Source of the DNA: an uncultured Bacteroidales bacterium
GTDB taxonomy: Bacteria; Bacteroidota; Bacteroidia; Bacteroidales; UBA932
DNA length: 64,000 nucleotides
Reading direction: 5' to 3'
Assembly (NCBI GenBank): GCA_934667175.1
Contig: CAKULN010000009.1
Span: forward strand, 1 to 64,000
The notes beneath the pieces were generated by a model. The model made no database searches. It saw nothing but the letters and a program-made list of their open reading frames with translations, and was not told where the DNA came from. Of this stretch, positions 41,428-50,409 are shown piece after piece. A program made the translations under genes and the position numbers. The stretch's first letter is position 1, and every line of letters begins with the position of its first letter.

Positions 41428-43035
41428 ATGATTGACAAAATGAAATTTAGAAATATTATATTCTCTTTGACTTTGGTTGCCTTTGCCAGCGGCTGCTATA
41501 AGGATGATTCCCAGAATTTTCAGATTCCTCTGGCCGATGTGAGTATAGCAGCGGATGACGCCATCTCGTTCTCTGTCGGGGTCGAGGGTACTTATGAGCC
41601 AGTGATTGAGTGGGGCGGGACCTCGGAGAGTGACTATGACTACAAATGGACCGACAACGGCCGGGAGGTAATCTCGACGGAGCGTGTCCTTAAGCATCTA
41701 TTCACCGAGGCAGGGGATCATTACCTGACATTCCAGATGACAGACAAAAAGACTGGACTTGTCTACGGCCGGGACTTCAAGATGACCGCCAACAGCGAGT
41801 TCTTTCTCGGATGGCTTGTCCTTTCGGAGGGAACTGACGGGTCGTCAAGACTCAGTTTCGTGAACCTGAGCACATTCCAGTCATATCCTGACATCTATGC
41901 CAAGATGTTCCCGGATTCTCCGCTCGGAACTTCACCTGTCGGGCTGGCCTGCTATGGAATCCGTAAGACTGACCAGGTGACTGTCATCCAGAATGGCGGT
42001 GCCGGCTCTGTCGTGCTGGACGGATCTTCGTTCAAGAAGGTTGTTAATGTCGCGGATGAGTTCATCGGAGGCAAATTTCCTGATGAGGATGGAGGGTTCG
42101 CAATCAAGGCCATAGGCTACACGCACAGAGGACCGGATCTTGTCCTGACAGAAAGCGGAAACATTTATGACAGAGTTGGTAAGACCGGTTATTCGGCCGC
42201 TTTTCAGAGCGCCATGTACTCGACGGAACCGTACATTTCCGCCGGAGGCCCAGCCAAGTTCACCTACATGACTTTCCCTGGGGCCAACTCCTATTTCACC
42301 CCGTTGTTCGACGGGGCGGGCAACAGATGGCTTGCGTATTACACCACGACCGCGATTCCTGTTCAGATCCCGGCTTTTGACAAAGGCGGTGACTTTGAGT
42401 TCGAGGAGGGGTTTGACTATTGCGCTGGCATGTCTTCCGATGTGACGATGCGCTATGCCCAGACCTATGAGGAGGGCACCATGAGATCGGCCAGGCTTGC
42501 GAACGTGCTTGAGAAAGGCGGATCGTACTATGTGAACACCGCGAAGTTGGATCTGAACAATGCCAACGGGCATGTGACAGTCTCAGGACTTGTTCAGAAA
42601 CCTCTTGCGGAGGGGTATTCCATAAGCTCTGGCTCACGGTTCTTCATCCCCCGCGGATCCGGAACCGACTACAATGACGAACTCTATGTGTTCTTCAATG
42701 TGGGCAGAAGAGTCTATTTCTATCATTTCGACACTGGCTTGACCTATCTCTACCATGACTTCGGCAAGGATGCCAATGTCCCTTCAGGTGAGATTGTCTC
42801 TATGATTCAGAACGGGAACGCATCCCAACTGGGCGTCGCTTTTACGGATGGACATTTGTTCATCTGTGATCTGGCGAAGACCACCTTGACTGCCATTCGC
42901 CAGAACAACATAGACCCGGAGACATCTGACAAGATTGTCAAGGCTCACATCGATGATATTCCAGGGACCGTTGTCTCGCTTGCTTTCAAGTACGGCAAAG
43001 CTGACAACTACACCGGATCCAAAATCGCCAGGTAA
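41428..43035 (+). CDS. PKD-like family lipoprotein
   Basis: Lipoprotein (cysteine in AFASGCYKDDS near residue 23) with a PKD-like domain at roughly 40-125 (YDYKWTDNGREVISTERVL, GDHYLTFQMTDKKTGL) and a C-terminal region of about 400 residues with propeller-like short strands. Such proteins regularly follow DUF4843 in Bacteroidota loci. Function unknown; cell-surface ligand binding is likely. A second ATG at 41440 begins MKFRNIIFS and would also give a good signal peptide. Confidence 0.83.
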   Translation: MIDKMKFRNIIFSLTLVAFASGCYKDDSQNFQIPLADVSIAADDAISFSVGVEGTYEPVIEWGGTSESDYDYKWTDNGREVISTERVLKHLFTEAGDHYLTFQMTDKKTGLVYGRDFKMTANSEFFLGWLVLSEGTDGSSRLSFVNLSTFQSYPDIYAKMFPDSPLGTSPVGLACYGIRKTDQVTVIQNGGAGSVVLDGSSFKKVVNVADEFIGGKFPDEDGGFAIKAIGYTHRGPDLVLTESGNIYDRVGKTGYSAAFQSAMYSTEPYISAGGPAKFTYMTFPGANSYFTPLFDGAGNRWLAYYTTTAIPVQIPAFDKGGDFEFEEGFDYCAGMSSDVTMRYAQTYEEGTMRSARLANVLEKGGSYYVNTAKLDLNNANGHVTVSGLVQKPLAEGYSISSGSRFFIPRGSGTDYNDELYVFFNVGRRVYFYHFDTGLTYLYHDFGKDANVPSGEIVSMIQNGNASQLGVAFTDGHLFICDLAKTTLTAIRQNNIDPETSDKIVKAHIDDIPGTVVSLAFKYGKADNYTGSKIAR

Positions 43036-43074
43036 GCGTGGTATGATTCAGAAATTACTAAATAACCAAAATTA

Positions 43075-43968
43075 ATGAATATGAAGTTCTTATTATTTAA
43101 AGTGATCGTCGCTCCGGCGCTCATGCTGTCGGCTCTGTCCGTTTCGGCACAGGAGAAAAAGATTGAAAAGATACCGGGAGTTCCGCCGACGAAAAGCGAA
43201 CTTGTCTTCGACTATGACACGGTTCTGCCGGAGGGCATCGAACTGAAAGGGGCTCCGCAAGGCTTCGCAATTTCAGGGAAGTACGGCTTCTCGCTGAGAA
43301 ACAGGGGACAATGCCTTGTGTTTGACCTTAAGAAGAACAAGTTGGTGAACTCATTCAAGCTGGAGGGCAACACATCTCACTGCAACAGTGCCGGATTCGG
43401 GAAGGTGAAATATTCAAAGGATTCCAAGTTTCCGCTCCTTTACGTTTGCGAATGCACCGGCCAGAGGAGCTGCTATGTGACAGACATAACCACCGAGGGC
43501 TCGAAAATCGTCCAGAGGCTTTTCTACGATTCCGATGAGTTTAAGATTGCGATGGACTGGATCGTGGATGCGGAGAACGGCTTCATCTATGTGTACGGTG
43601 GCCGTCATTTCGGTCCTAAATATCTGAAGAAACTGCCGTTGCCGAAACTTTCCGACTCTGACGAGAACGGTGAGGTGCATTTCACGAAGGATGACGTGCT
43701 CCAGACCATCGAGATCGAGGGCCTGATGATCAGCCAGGGCAGCGTGATCAAAGGCGGGAAGGCCTATCTTCCTGACGGCTGCTCACCTTACGGCAACAAA
43801 CTGCACATCATTGACCTTGCCACCGGTCAGAAAGTCTCAGTGGTGGACTTCCAGGATCAGGTCAACGAGCCGGAAGGCCTCGCCTTCAAAGGCAAATGGC
43901 TCTACGTCGTGTTCCACAACGTGACCGAATCCATCCGCCACACATTGATGTATAGGATGAAAATATAA
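43075..43968 (+). CDS. Secreted protein of unknown function, propeller-like
   Basis: A cleavable signal peptide (FKVIVAPALMLSALSVSAQ) is followed by about 270 residues of beta-rich sequence with repeated blocks of the type GYGLY or YFIYVYGGRHFG, e.g. KYGFSLRNRGQCLVFDLKKN and NKLHIIDLATGQKVSVVDFQ, suggesting a beta-propeller. I do not recognise the family. It is last in the locus B operon and is followed by a clear terminator, so it probably contributes to the substrate handling of that locus. Confidence 0.75.
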   Translation: MNMKFLLFKVIVAPALMLSALSVSAQEKKIEKIPGVPPTKSELVFDYDTVLPEGIELKGAPQGFAISGKYGFSLRNRGQCLVFDLKKNKLVNSFKLEGNTSHCNSAGFGKVKYSKDSKFPLLYVCECTGQRSCYVTDITTEGSKIVQRLFYDSDEFKIAMDWIVDAENGFIYVYGGRHFGPKYLKKLPLPKLSDSDENGEVHFTKDDVLQTIEIEGLMISQGSVIKGGKAYLPDGCSPYGNKLHIIDLATGQKVSVVDFQDQVNEPEGLAFKGKWLYVVFHNVTESIRHTLMYRMKI

Positions 43969-43994
43969 TCTGGTTCAAGCTGTTGAATATTCAT

Positions 43995-44038
43995 GGATGG
44001 TTGAAAGGAAAACTTTCGGCCATCCTCTTCCGTTTTTA
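43995..44038 (+). terminator. Rho-independent terminator of locus B
   Basis: GGATGG/CCATCC and GAAAG/CTTTC form a stem with a TT/GG internal loop (43995-44025), followed by TCTTCCGTTTTTA. Confidence 0.88.
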
Positions 44039-44073
44039 TGGATTCATCCTTTCTCCGTGAGTGTAGGTCTGGA

Positions 44074-44283
44074 CTAGTCGAAAAATCGCTCTATGTGCTC
44101 AAGCAGCAGAAAGGCGAAGATCAGCATCGATGTCTTGAAGTAGTTCTTTCTCATCGCCTTGATCTCGTCTGGAGACAGGTTGACGTTGTCCTTGTTTTTG
44201 GTGTAGTCAACGATGAGAACGATACCGATGGCAAGAATCACGATGGTAAGGAATATATTCAGAAAGACGAACACTGTTTTCAT
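44074..44283 (-). CDS. Small two-helix membrane protein
   Basis: 69 residues: an N-terminal transmembrane helix (residues 4-25, FLNIFLTIVILAIGIVLIV), a charged loop (DYTKNKDNVNLSPDEIKAM), and a second hydrophobic helix near 50-64 (TSMLIFAFLLLEHIE). An exact promoter box lies 27 bp upstream, supporting it as a real single gene. Function unknown. Confidence 0.75.
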   Translation of the reverse strand: MKTVFVFLNIFLTIVILAIGIVLIVDYTKNKDNVNLSPDEIKAMRKNYFKTSMLIFAFLLLEHIERFFD

Positions 44284-44310
44284 TTTCTGAGGACGTTTTG
44301 TTTAGCGCTG

Positions 44311-44318
44311 CAAAGATA
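44311..44318 (-). promoter_or_regulatory. -7 box (TATCTTTG) of the small membrane protein gene
   Basis: Minus strand TATCTTTG, exact TAnnTTTG match, 27 bp before the start at 44283. Confidence 0.65.
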
Positions 44319-44423
44319 TACAAATTAATTTGCTTATGACTCTTTTGACTCTGCCGTTGCTCACGAAAAGGACATCAGTTCCCGGAAAAAGATGTATATT
44401 AGCGAATATAAAGAACTACTGCT

Positions 44424-45074
44424 ATGCGGAAACTTTTGATTTGTGTGGTGTGCTCTCTATTGGCTTTGTCGATGAGGGCCGGATTTATCGACGGAATCAG
44501 AATCGGCGGATGGGACAGGCCGTTTGTTGTGACCATTGACAATGAGGATGTCTCGATGTCGGCGACTTCATGCTTTGTGGCAGGCCTTCCCTCTGGCTAT
44601 CACACGGTAGAGGTGTATGAATCTCGCTCGACATTCAGTGACAGTGCCTGGAAAGGCAGGCTGATCTACAGCCGAAGGATCTACTACAATGGCATAGGAA
44701 CCATGGACATTCGTCTTGATGACCGCACGGACACAGGAGTCATTCGCCCCGGGCATGGGACATCGACATTTGGAAAGAATGTGATGTCCTCCGATGTGTT
44801 CGAGGATTTCTTCCAGAGAATGAAGGACGAGCCGTTCAGCGATGGGAAAAACAGGTTGTTGACGACAGCACTGGCCAGCACCGCCTTCACTTCGGCGCAA
44901 TGCGAGCGTCTCATAGACCTTTATACATTTGATGACGACAAGGTTGAGTTCCTGAAACTGATCTATCCCAATGTGGTTGACAAAGAGGCGTTTTTCAGAG
45001 TCATCGACAAACTGACCTTCCTAAGCAGCCGTGACAAGATCCGGGATTTCATTCAGGCCTATGACCGAAACTGA
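44424..45074 (+). CDS. DUF4476-family secreted protein
   Basis: Short signal peptide (MRKLLICVVCSLLALSMRA), a beta-rich N-terminal half (VVTIDNEDVSMSATSCFVAG, YHTVEVYESRS) and a C-terminal helical half that matches DUF4476 (SSDVFEDFFQRMKDEPF, AFTSAQCERLIDLYTFDDDK, AFFRVIDKLTFLSSRDKIRD). DUF4476 proteins are common in animals and Bacteroidota and their role is unknown. 216 residues. Monocistronic by layout. Confidence 0.85.
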   Translation: MRKLLICVVCSLLALSMRAGFIDGIRIGGWDRPFVVTIDNEDVSMSATSCFVAGLPSGYHTVEVYESRSTFSDSAWKGRLIYSRRIYYNGIGTMDIRLDDRTDTGVIRPGHGTSTFGKNVMSSDVFEDFFQRMKDEPFSDGKNRLLTTALASTAFTSAQCERLIDLYTFDDDKVEFLKLIYPNVVDKEAFFRVIDKLTFLSSRDKIRDFIQAYDRN

Positions 45075-45169
45075 CATAGTGCATTCAGACTGAGAATGAA
45101 ACCACTGCCCTGGCCGTGGGCCGTCTGAGGTTATTGTCGATTGGTTAAACGTTGGAATAAGTTGAGTGA

Positions 45170-46450
45170 TCATGGCTTCAGAAGCAGGTTGGGCTTGATG
45201 GTGTCGATCATATTTTGTGGCACGTCGCATTCTTTGGCGATTCCTGCCCATCTTGAAGTGGCTTCGCAGACTTGATCTATTATTTCGCCGGCGTTCCTGA
45301 TGTTGTTCAAGGCGGCACATTCCAACATGTCTTTTCTGGTTATATTGTCGAATTTCCCGTTGGCAGACATTTGGTGTGTGGCGGTCCAAAGCCCGGACGG
45401 ATTGTAGGCATACCCCATGTCGTAAGCCGGTGAGAGCCTCCAGATGCCGCTTTCGTCCATCAGAAAAGAAATATTCTTTGTGTGGTCATCCTGATTCCTT
45501 ACCACTACATTGAACACCATCCGGCGGAACATTTCCTGCGCTTGTGAATATGGAAGCCTGAGACGTCGCATCACGGTGAACGCCTGCTCGTATGAATATC
45601 CTCTCCGAAGACGGAAATCGTAGTGAGCAATGCCGCACAAAGTCTGCATGTGTATCTTCCGGACGTTGTCCCTGTCGAATCTCTTGGTGAGGAAATGTGC
45701 CCTGCCGTTCTCCTCGATCAACGAGCACTCTGACATTTCTATTCCACATTCCCTGACCAATCTATAAAAGGAATATTCCAGCCTTCCTAAGTTCTCCGTC
45801 TGTCTGAATCCGGCTTCTGAAGACACTCCGTCCAATTTGATGAGGTAATAATCAAATCCTTTTGGTGCGTCAACCTGTCCTGACCGTACTTCACCGGTGT
45901 CTTTGTTGTAGGCTATGACTGCTTTGGCTCTCTGCCCTCCGGCTGAAGTCCCGAGTCGCAGTATCTCCGCAATGGCCGCCTTTTTGTCTTGGTTCAGATT
46001 CGCACCGAACGTCTGTTTTTTAGATAGAGCTTCTTTTGCGATTTCGACCAATGAGTCAATCTCAAAACGAATTCCTGGACTCGCCACAGGGTTTGTGGCC
46101 GGCTCGAACTCCAGAGCTCCCATACATCTTTTCCCAAGATAACACAATGTCTCCACCGGGTTTCCGGAAGTCCTTCCTGTCAGATTCAGCCATCTGTCAA
46201 ACAAAGCGCGTCCATAGGTGTCCGGAAGAGAATCGGCCAGCATTCCCGGCAGACCATTGAATGTCTCCCAATCCAGACCACCGAATGAATATACACGACC
46301 TTGCCTTACCGGCATCATGAGGGGAGAGGGCTCGATGTTTTTACTGACAAAGTTGTCATCGTACTCAAACAGAGCCACATCACGCCTGTTGTCCCAGCGG
46401 AAAGTTCCGACATTCAGTCCGAACATACTGACTTTTGCGACATCTACCAT
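45170..46450 (-). CDS. hipA: HipA-family serine/threonine kinase toxin
   Basis: Kinase toxin of a type II toxin-antitoxin pair; E. coli HipA phosphorylates glutamyl-tRNA synthetase and causes persistence. All kinase parts are seen: N-subdomain 1 (residues 1-110), the glycine-rich loop GTSAGGQRAKAV at 167-178, the catalytic NQDDHTKN at 319-326 and the metal-binding PAYD at 341-344. 426 residues, so it is a full-length HipA, not a split HipS/HipT. It overlaps hipB by 7 bp. The true target in this organism is not known. Confidence 0.93.
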   Translation of the reverse strand: MVDVAKVSMFGLNVGTFRWDNRRDVALFEYDDNFVSKNIEPSPLMMPVRQGRVYSFGGLDWETFNGLPGMLADSLPDTYGRALFDRWLNLTGRTSGNPVETLCYLGKRCMGALEFEPATNPVASPGIRFEIDSLVEIAKEALSKKQTFGANLNQDKKAAIAEILRLGTSAGGQRAKAVIAYNKDTGEVRSGQVDAPKGFDYYLIKLDGVSSEAGFRQTENLGRLEYSFYRLVRECGIEMSECSLIEENGRAHFLTKRFDRDNVRKIHMQTLCGIAHYDFRLRRGYSYEQAFTVMRRLRLPYSQAQEMFRRMVFNVVVRNQDDHTKNISFLMDESGIWRLSPAYDMGYAYNPSGLWTATHQMSANGKFDNITRKDMLECAALNNIRNAGEIIDQVCEATSRWAGIAKECDVPQNMIDTIKPNLLLKP

Positions 46451-46788
46451 TCTGATTCCTCCTTTTCGGTTTTGGGTTTGCCGGCCGCGCGTTTCCTTGA
46501 GTTCTTTTTCCCGGTGTTGACTAATTCATAATAATCGTTAGGGCTTAGTTGTTCCTCCGCGATGAGGTTTTGGAAGGTGTCAAGCTTGCCTAAAACTCTC
46601 ATGACACGTAATAACGATTCGAAAGAGCCAATCTCACCGCTCTCTATCTTTTTTATTGAGGACAACGAGATGTCCGCTTCCTCAGAAAGGTTTTTCTGCG
46701 TTATGTTCTGCTTCAACCTTACAGACTTGAGCTTTTCTCCGATGCGTTTTTGCATCTGTGTGTCTGATAAACTGTAGATGTCTTCCAT
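46444..46788 (-). CDS. hipB: HipB-like XRE-family antitoxin and repressor
   Basis: Helix-turn-helix protein of 114 residues: IGEKLKSVRLKQNITQKNLS, then EEADISLSSIKKIESGEIGS (residues 15-54) is the XRE fold. A C-terminal basic tail (KKNSRKRAAGKPKTEKEE) is longer than in E. coli HipB. It precedes and overlaps hipA, the usual order, and its promoter holds a perfect inverted repeat, so autoregulation is very likely. Confidence 0.92.
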   Translation of the reverse strand: MEDIYSLSDTQMQKRIGEKLKSVRLKQNITQKNLSEEADISLSSIKKIESGEIGSFESLLRVMRVLGKLDTFQNLIAEEQLSPNDYYELVNTGKKNSRKRAAGKPKTEKEESEW

Positions 46789-46800
46789 AACGGTTTAATA

Positions 46801-46839
46801 TTAAACTATTATTGGGCAAATATAGCAATAATAGTTTAA
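46801..46839. promoter_or_regulatory. hipBA operator: perfect 14-bp inverted repeat
   Basis: TTAAACTATTATTG (46801-46814) and CAATAATAGTTTAA (46826-46839) are exact inverse copies separated by 11 bp. The spacer contains the promoter box on the minus strand, TATATTTG at 46817-46824. HipB dimers binding the arms would cover the promoter. Start of hipB is 13 bp away. Confidence 0.9.
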
Positions 46840-46937
46840 GATTAAGCTGTAATTCTTTTCTTGTTTCGTCAAGTATTGATTGGCGATACAGTAATTGCCC
46901 AGAATTGCTTATATTCGTACATTAAATGGAATTGATT

Positions 46938-48230
46938 ATGAGAAAGTTTTTTATCGTGGTGTCAGTGGTTTTGGCTGCCGTGGTGCCTGTGAACGCGCAG
47001 ACGGGGGCGTGGACGGGCAAGTTGAAGGTTTCGGGCGTTGAGTTGGCGCTCATATTCAACATTGGGGAAGAGTCTGCCACGCTTGATGTGCCGGATCCGG
47101 GCGCCAAGGAGATTCCGGTCGAGGTGTCGAGGGATGCTGTTGGTGGCATAACGCTGAATGTTCCGGTGATCAACGCCTCGTTCAAGGGGCTTTGGGCCGG
47201 GAAGATGATCGCGGGGACTTTCACACAGCACGGAATGTCGTTCCCGATGACGCTTACACCGGGCGCGCCGGTCATCAGACGGCCGCAGACTCCGGTCGGA
47301 CCTTTCCCTTACACTACCGAAGAGGTTTCGTTCACGAACGGTGACGCTGTCCTGAAAGGGACGCTGACGCTTCCCGAGAAGTGTGACAGGAATACTCCGG
47401 TGCTGATCATGGTGACAGGCAGTGGTCTCCAGAACCGTGATGAGGAGATGTTCGGACACAAGCCGTTCGCTGTCATCGCTGATGCTTTTGCGAGAGCTGG
47501 GATAGCCACGTTGAGGTACGATGACAGAGGTTTCGGGGAGTCAACCGGAGATGTTGTCTTTTGCACCACCGAGGATCTGAAGAATGACGCGTTGTCGGGA
47601 ATCAAATTATTAAAAGGTCGCTTTGATCGTGTGGGAGTCCTTGGACATAGCGAGGGCGGCACCATCGCTTTGATGCTTGCCGGTGAGAAACAAGTTGATT
47701 TTGCCATAAGTCTGGCCGGGATGATTGTCTCGGGAGCCGAGACGTTGCTGGAGCAGAACAGGCATGCGTTAAAGGCCGCCGGTATGCCCGAATCTGAGGT
47801 TGATGCCTACTGTCGGCTTCTGTCCGACACCTTCGAGGCAGTCAAGACAAAATCACCGTTGCCTTCCGTGGACAATTATGACCTTTCTGAGGCCTTGCGA
47901 CAAAACTATGCTCAGGTGCTGAACCAACTCCAGTCTCCTTACATGAAGTATTTCATCGGTCTTGACATGTCCGGTAGTCTTGCCGGAATCACTTGCCCTG
48001 TGATGGCTTTGAACGGCACGAAAGACACTCAGGTTCAGTGCGAAAGAAATCTGGATGTCTTGAGGTCCGGTCTCCCGTCAGGAGATAAAAACCTCATCAA
48101 GGCCGAAACCGGATTGAACCACCTCTTCCAGCACTGTACAACCGGGGCGTTCTCTGAATATAAAGAAATAGAGGAAACCATCTCCCCGGAAGTCCTCTCC
48201 GAGATGATCACCTGGATTAAGGCTCTGTAA
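46938..48230 (+). CDS. Secreted alpha/beta-hydrolase (S33-like)
   Basis: Signal peptide (MRKFFIVVSVVLAAVVPVNA). An N-terminal beta domain of about 110 residues is followed by the alpha/beta hydrolase fold: oxyanion region TGSGLQNRDEEMFGHKPF, nucleophile Ser in GHSEGG near residue 238, Asp in LNGTKDTQVQ, and His in TGLNHLFQHC. Such proteins act on esters or N-terminal peptides; substrate unknown. Start at 46938 gives the signal peptide; an ATG 12 bp upstream is possible. Near-consensus promoter TATATTCG at about 46910. Confidence 0.85.
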   Translation: MRKFFIVVSVVLAAVVPVNAQTGAWTGKLKVSGVELALIFNIGEESATLDVPDPGAKEIPVEVSRDAVGGITLNVPVINASFKGLWAGKMIAGTFTQHGMSFPMTLTPGAPVIRRPQTPVGPFPYTTEEVSFTNGDAVLKGTLTLPEKCDRNTPVLIMVTGSGLQNRDEEMFGHKPFAVIADAFARAGIATLRYDDRGFGESTGDVVFCTTEDLKNDALSGIKLLKGRFDRVGVLGHSEGGTIALMLAGEKQVDFAISLAGMIVSGAETLLEQNRHALKAAGMPESEVDAYCRLLSDTFEAVKTKSPLPSVDNYDLSEALRQNYAQVLNQLQSPYMKYFIGLDMSGSLAGITCPVMALNGTKDTQVQCERNLDVLRSGLPSGDKNLIKAETGLNHLFQHCTTGAFSEYKEIEETISPEVLSEMITWIKAL

Positions 48231-48234
48231 TTCC

Positions 48235-48265
48235 TCGTGCGTCAGGGCCAAAGTTCTGCGCACGA
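48235..48265. other. Small hairpin after the hydrolase gene
   Basis: TCGTGCG (48235-48241) pairs with CGCACGA (48259-48265) around a 17-base loop, 5 bp past the stop. No U tract follows, so a terminator role is uncertain. Confidence 0.4.
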
Positions 48266-48326
48266 AGCCAATGAATAAGCCTCTCTCGTGAGTGAAAAGG
48301 CCAGTTCCACGCACAGAAAAAATTAT

Positions 48327-48334
48327 TACCTTTG
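48327..48334 (+). promoter_or_regulatory. -7 box (TACCTTTG) of the M13 peptidase gene
   Basis: Exact TAnnTTTG match 33 bp before the ATG at 48368. No clear -33 TTG. Confidence 0.55.
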
Positions 48335-48367
48335 TAGTTTGAAGTTGAATGAATATATTCATGGAAT

Positions 48368-50386
48368 ATGAAAAAAAGTTTTGTGATCATGGCTTCAGCG
48401 CTTGCGATGGCGGCCTGTAGCCCTAAACAGCAGGTTGAGAAGGTTCCGGCCATTGATCTAGCGAACCTTGACACGACCGTCTCACCGGTGGTGGATTTCT
48501 ACCAGTATTCCACCGGCGGATGGCAGAAGAACAACCCTTTGAAGCCTGAATATGCCCGTTTCGGCTCCTTTGATCAGCTGAGGGAGAACAACGTCAAGAG
48601 ACTCAATGACTTGTTTGCCGAGATGGGGACGTTGAAGACGGAAAAGGGGACGGTCGAGCAGAAGATCTCCGACCTTTACAAGCAGGGTCTCGACTCCACA
48701 AGGCTGAACGCCGAGGGTGCGGCTCCATTGAAGAGATATGTCGATGAGATCTACGCCGCGGCGGACAAGGAGGCCCTTGTGAAGATCATCGCAGGGCTGC
48801 ACAATGTATCCGAGAGCTCATTCTTCGGGGCTTACGTGATGTCAGACCTGGCCGACAGCGACAACCAGATCCTTTACCTTGGACAGGGCGGACTCGGAAT
48901 CGGTGACCGTGACTATTATGTCGAGGCTGAGAATGCGGCGATCAAGGAAGGCTACCGTAACTTCCTCGCCAAGGTGTTCACACTGACTGGAATTGCCGAG
49001 CCGGAGAAAGCGGCAGCCAACGCCCTCGCGGTTGAGGACGTTCTCGCAGTGAACTCTTGGACCAGCGTTCAGGAAAGGGATATCCAGGCTCAGTACAACC
49101 CTTGCGGCACCGAGGAACTTGTAAAGAACTATCCGGGCTTCGACTGGAAACTCTACTTCGGGACCAGAGGAATCGCCGACCAACAGAAGCTTATTGTCGC
49201 CGAGCCGTCTTTCTTCAAGGCTTTCTGTGAATATTTCGGCGGAGCGGACCTCGCTGTCCTGAAGGACTATGTGGCCGGGCAACTGATCCAGGGCGCCACC
49301 GGATCCCTAAGCGACGACTTCTACACCGCGTCATTCGACTTCTTCAGCACCCAGATGTCAGGCATCAAGGAGCAGAAGCCTCGTTGGAAGAGGGCGATGC
49401 AGGTTCCGAACAGCATCCTCGGTGAGGCTGTCGGAAAGATGTACGTGGCGAAATACTTCCCGGAGTCCTCGAAGACAAAGATGCTTGATCTTGTGGAGAA
49501 CCTCAAGAAGGCATTCAGCCAGCACATCGACGAACTGGATTGGATGAGCGACTCCACCAAGGCCAAGGCCCACGAGAAACTGGACAACTTCACTGTGAAG
49601 ATCGGCTATCCTGACAAGTGGAAGGATTACTCTACACTTGACATCGATCCAGGGAAGAGCTACTACGAGAATCTTCGCGCCGCAGGAGCATGGTACGTGG
49701 CGGACAATATGTCCAAGCTCGGCCAGCCGACCGACAGGACAGAGTGGGGGATGTCTCCTCAGACGGTCAACGCCTACTACAATCCTACGACCAACGAGAT
49801 CTGCTTCCCTGCTGCCATCCTTCAGCCTCCGTTCTTCAACGCCGACGCCGACGATGCAGTCAACTACGGTGGTATCGGAGTCGTGATCGGACACGAGATG
49901 TCTCACGGATTCGACGACCAGGGCCGTCTCTTCGACAAGGACGGGAATATGGCTGATTGGTGGACAGCCGAGGATGCCGAGAAGTTCAACGCCAAGGCCC
50001 AGGTGCTTGTCGCTCAGTTTGACGCAGTTGAGGTTGTGCCAGGCGTCCATGCCAACGGCCAGCTCTCCCTCGGTGAGAACATCGGTGACCATGGCGGACT
50101 CAGCATCTCGTTCACTGCGATGCAGAACGCCAACGCCGGCAAGAACATCGGCCTTATCGACGGATTCACTCCGGAGCAGAGGTTCTATCTCTCCTACGGC
50201 GCCATCTGGGCTCAGAACATCACGGACGAGGAAAAGGCCCGTCTGACCAAGCTTGATGTCCACTCTCTCGCGGTGAACCGTGTGAACGTTTCCTTGAGGA
50301 ACTTCCAGACGTTCTTTGACGCTTTCGGAATCAAGGAAGGCGATCCGATGTGGCGTCCTGAGAGTGAAAGGGTACATATCTGGTAA
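48368..50386 (+). CDS. M13-family (neprilysin-like, PepO) zinc metallopeptidase lipoprotein
   Basis: Endopeptidase for small peptides in the periplasm or at the cell surface. Lipoprotein cysteine near residue 17 (ALAMAACSPKQQ). The zinc motif is HEMSH in VVIGHEMSHGFDDQGR near residue 510, with the third ligand Glu in ENIGDHGGLS near 570; the usual N-A-Y-Y substrate motif is seen as VNAYYNPTTNEI. The C-terminal residues WRPESERVHIW are conserved in the family. 672 residues. A LolC/E-type permease gene starts 23 bp downstream. Confidence 0.95.
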   Translation: MKKSFVIMASALAMAACSPKQQVEKVPAIDLANLDTTVSPVVDFYQYSTGGWQKNNPLKPEYARFGSFDQLRENNVKRLNDLFAEMGTLKTEKGTVEQKISDLYKQGLDSTRLNAEGAAPLKRYVDEIYAAADKEALVKIIAGLHNVSESSFFGAYVMSDLADSDNQILYLGQGGLGIGDRDYYVEAENAAIKEGYRNFLAKVFTLTGIAEPEKAAANALAVEDVLAVNSWTSVQERDIQAQYNPCGTEELVKNYPGFDWKLYFGTRGIADQQKLIVAEPSFFKAFCEYFGGADLAVLKDYVAGQLIQGATGSLSDDFYTASFDFFSTQMSGIKEQKPRWKRAMQVPNSILGEAVGKMYVAKYFPESSKTKMLDLVENLKKAFSQHIDELDWMSDSTKAKAHEKLDNFTVKIGYPDKWKDYSTLDIDPGKSYYENLRAAGAWYVADNMSKLGQPTDRTEWGMSPQTVNAYYNPTTNEICFPAAILQPPFFNADADDAVNYGGIGVVIGHEMSHGFDDQGRLFDKDGNMADWWTAEDAEKFNAKAQVLVAQFDAVEVVPGVHANGQLSLGENIGDHGGLSISFTAMQNANAGKNIGLIDGFTPEQRFYLSYGAIWAQNITDEEKARLTKLDVHSLAVNRVNVSLRNFQTFFDAFGIKEGDPMWRPESERVHIW

Positions 50387-50409
50387 TATATTCATAAAGG
50401 AATAATTTT

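Noticed and set aside
45075-45169. Terminator between the DUF4476 gene and hipA
   Set aside because: Only weak arms (TCAGAC/GTCTGA) with a long loop are seen; not strong enough to annotate.
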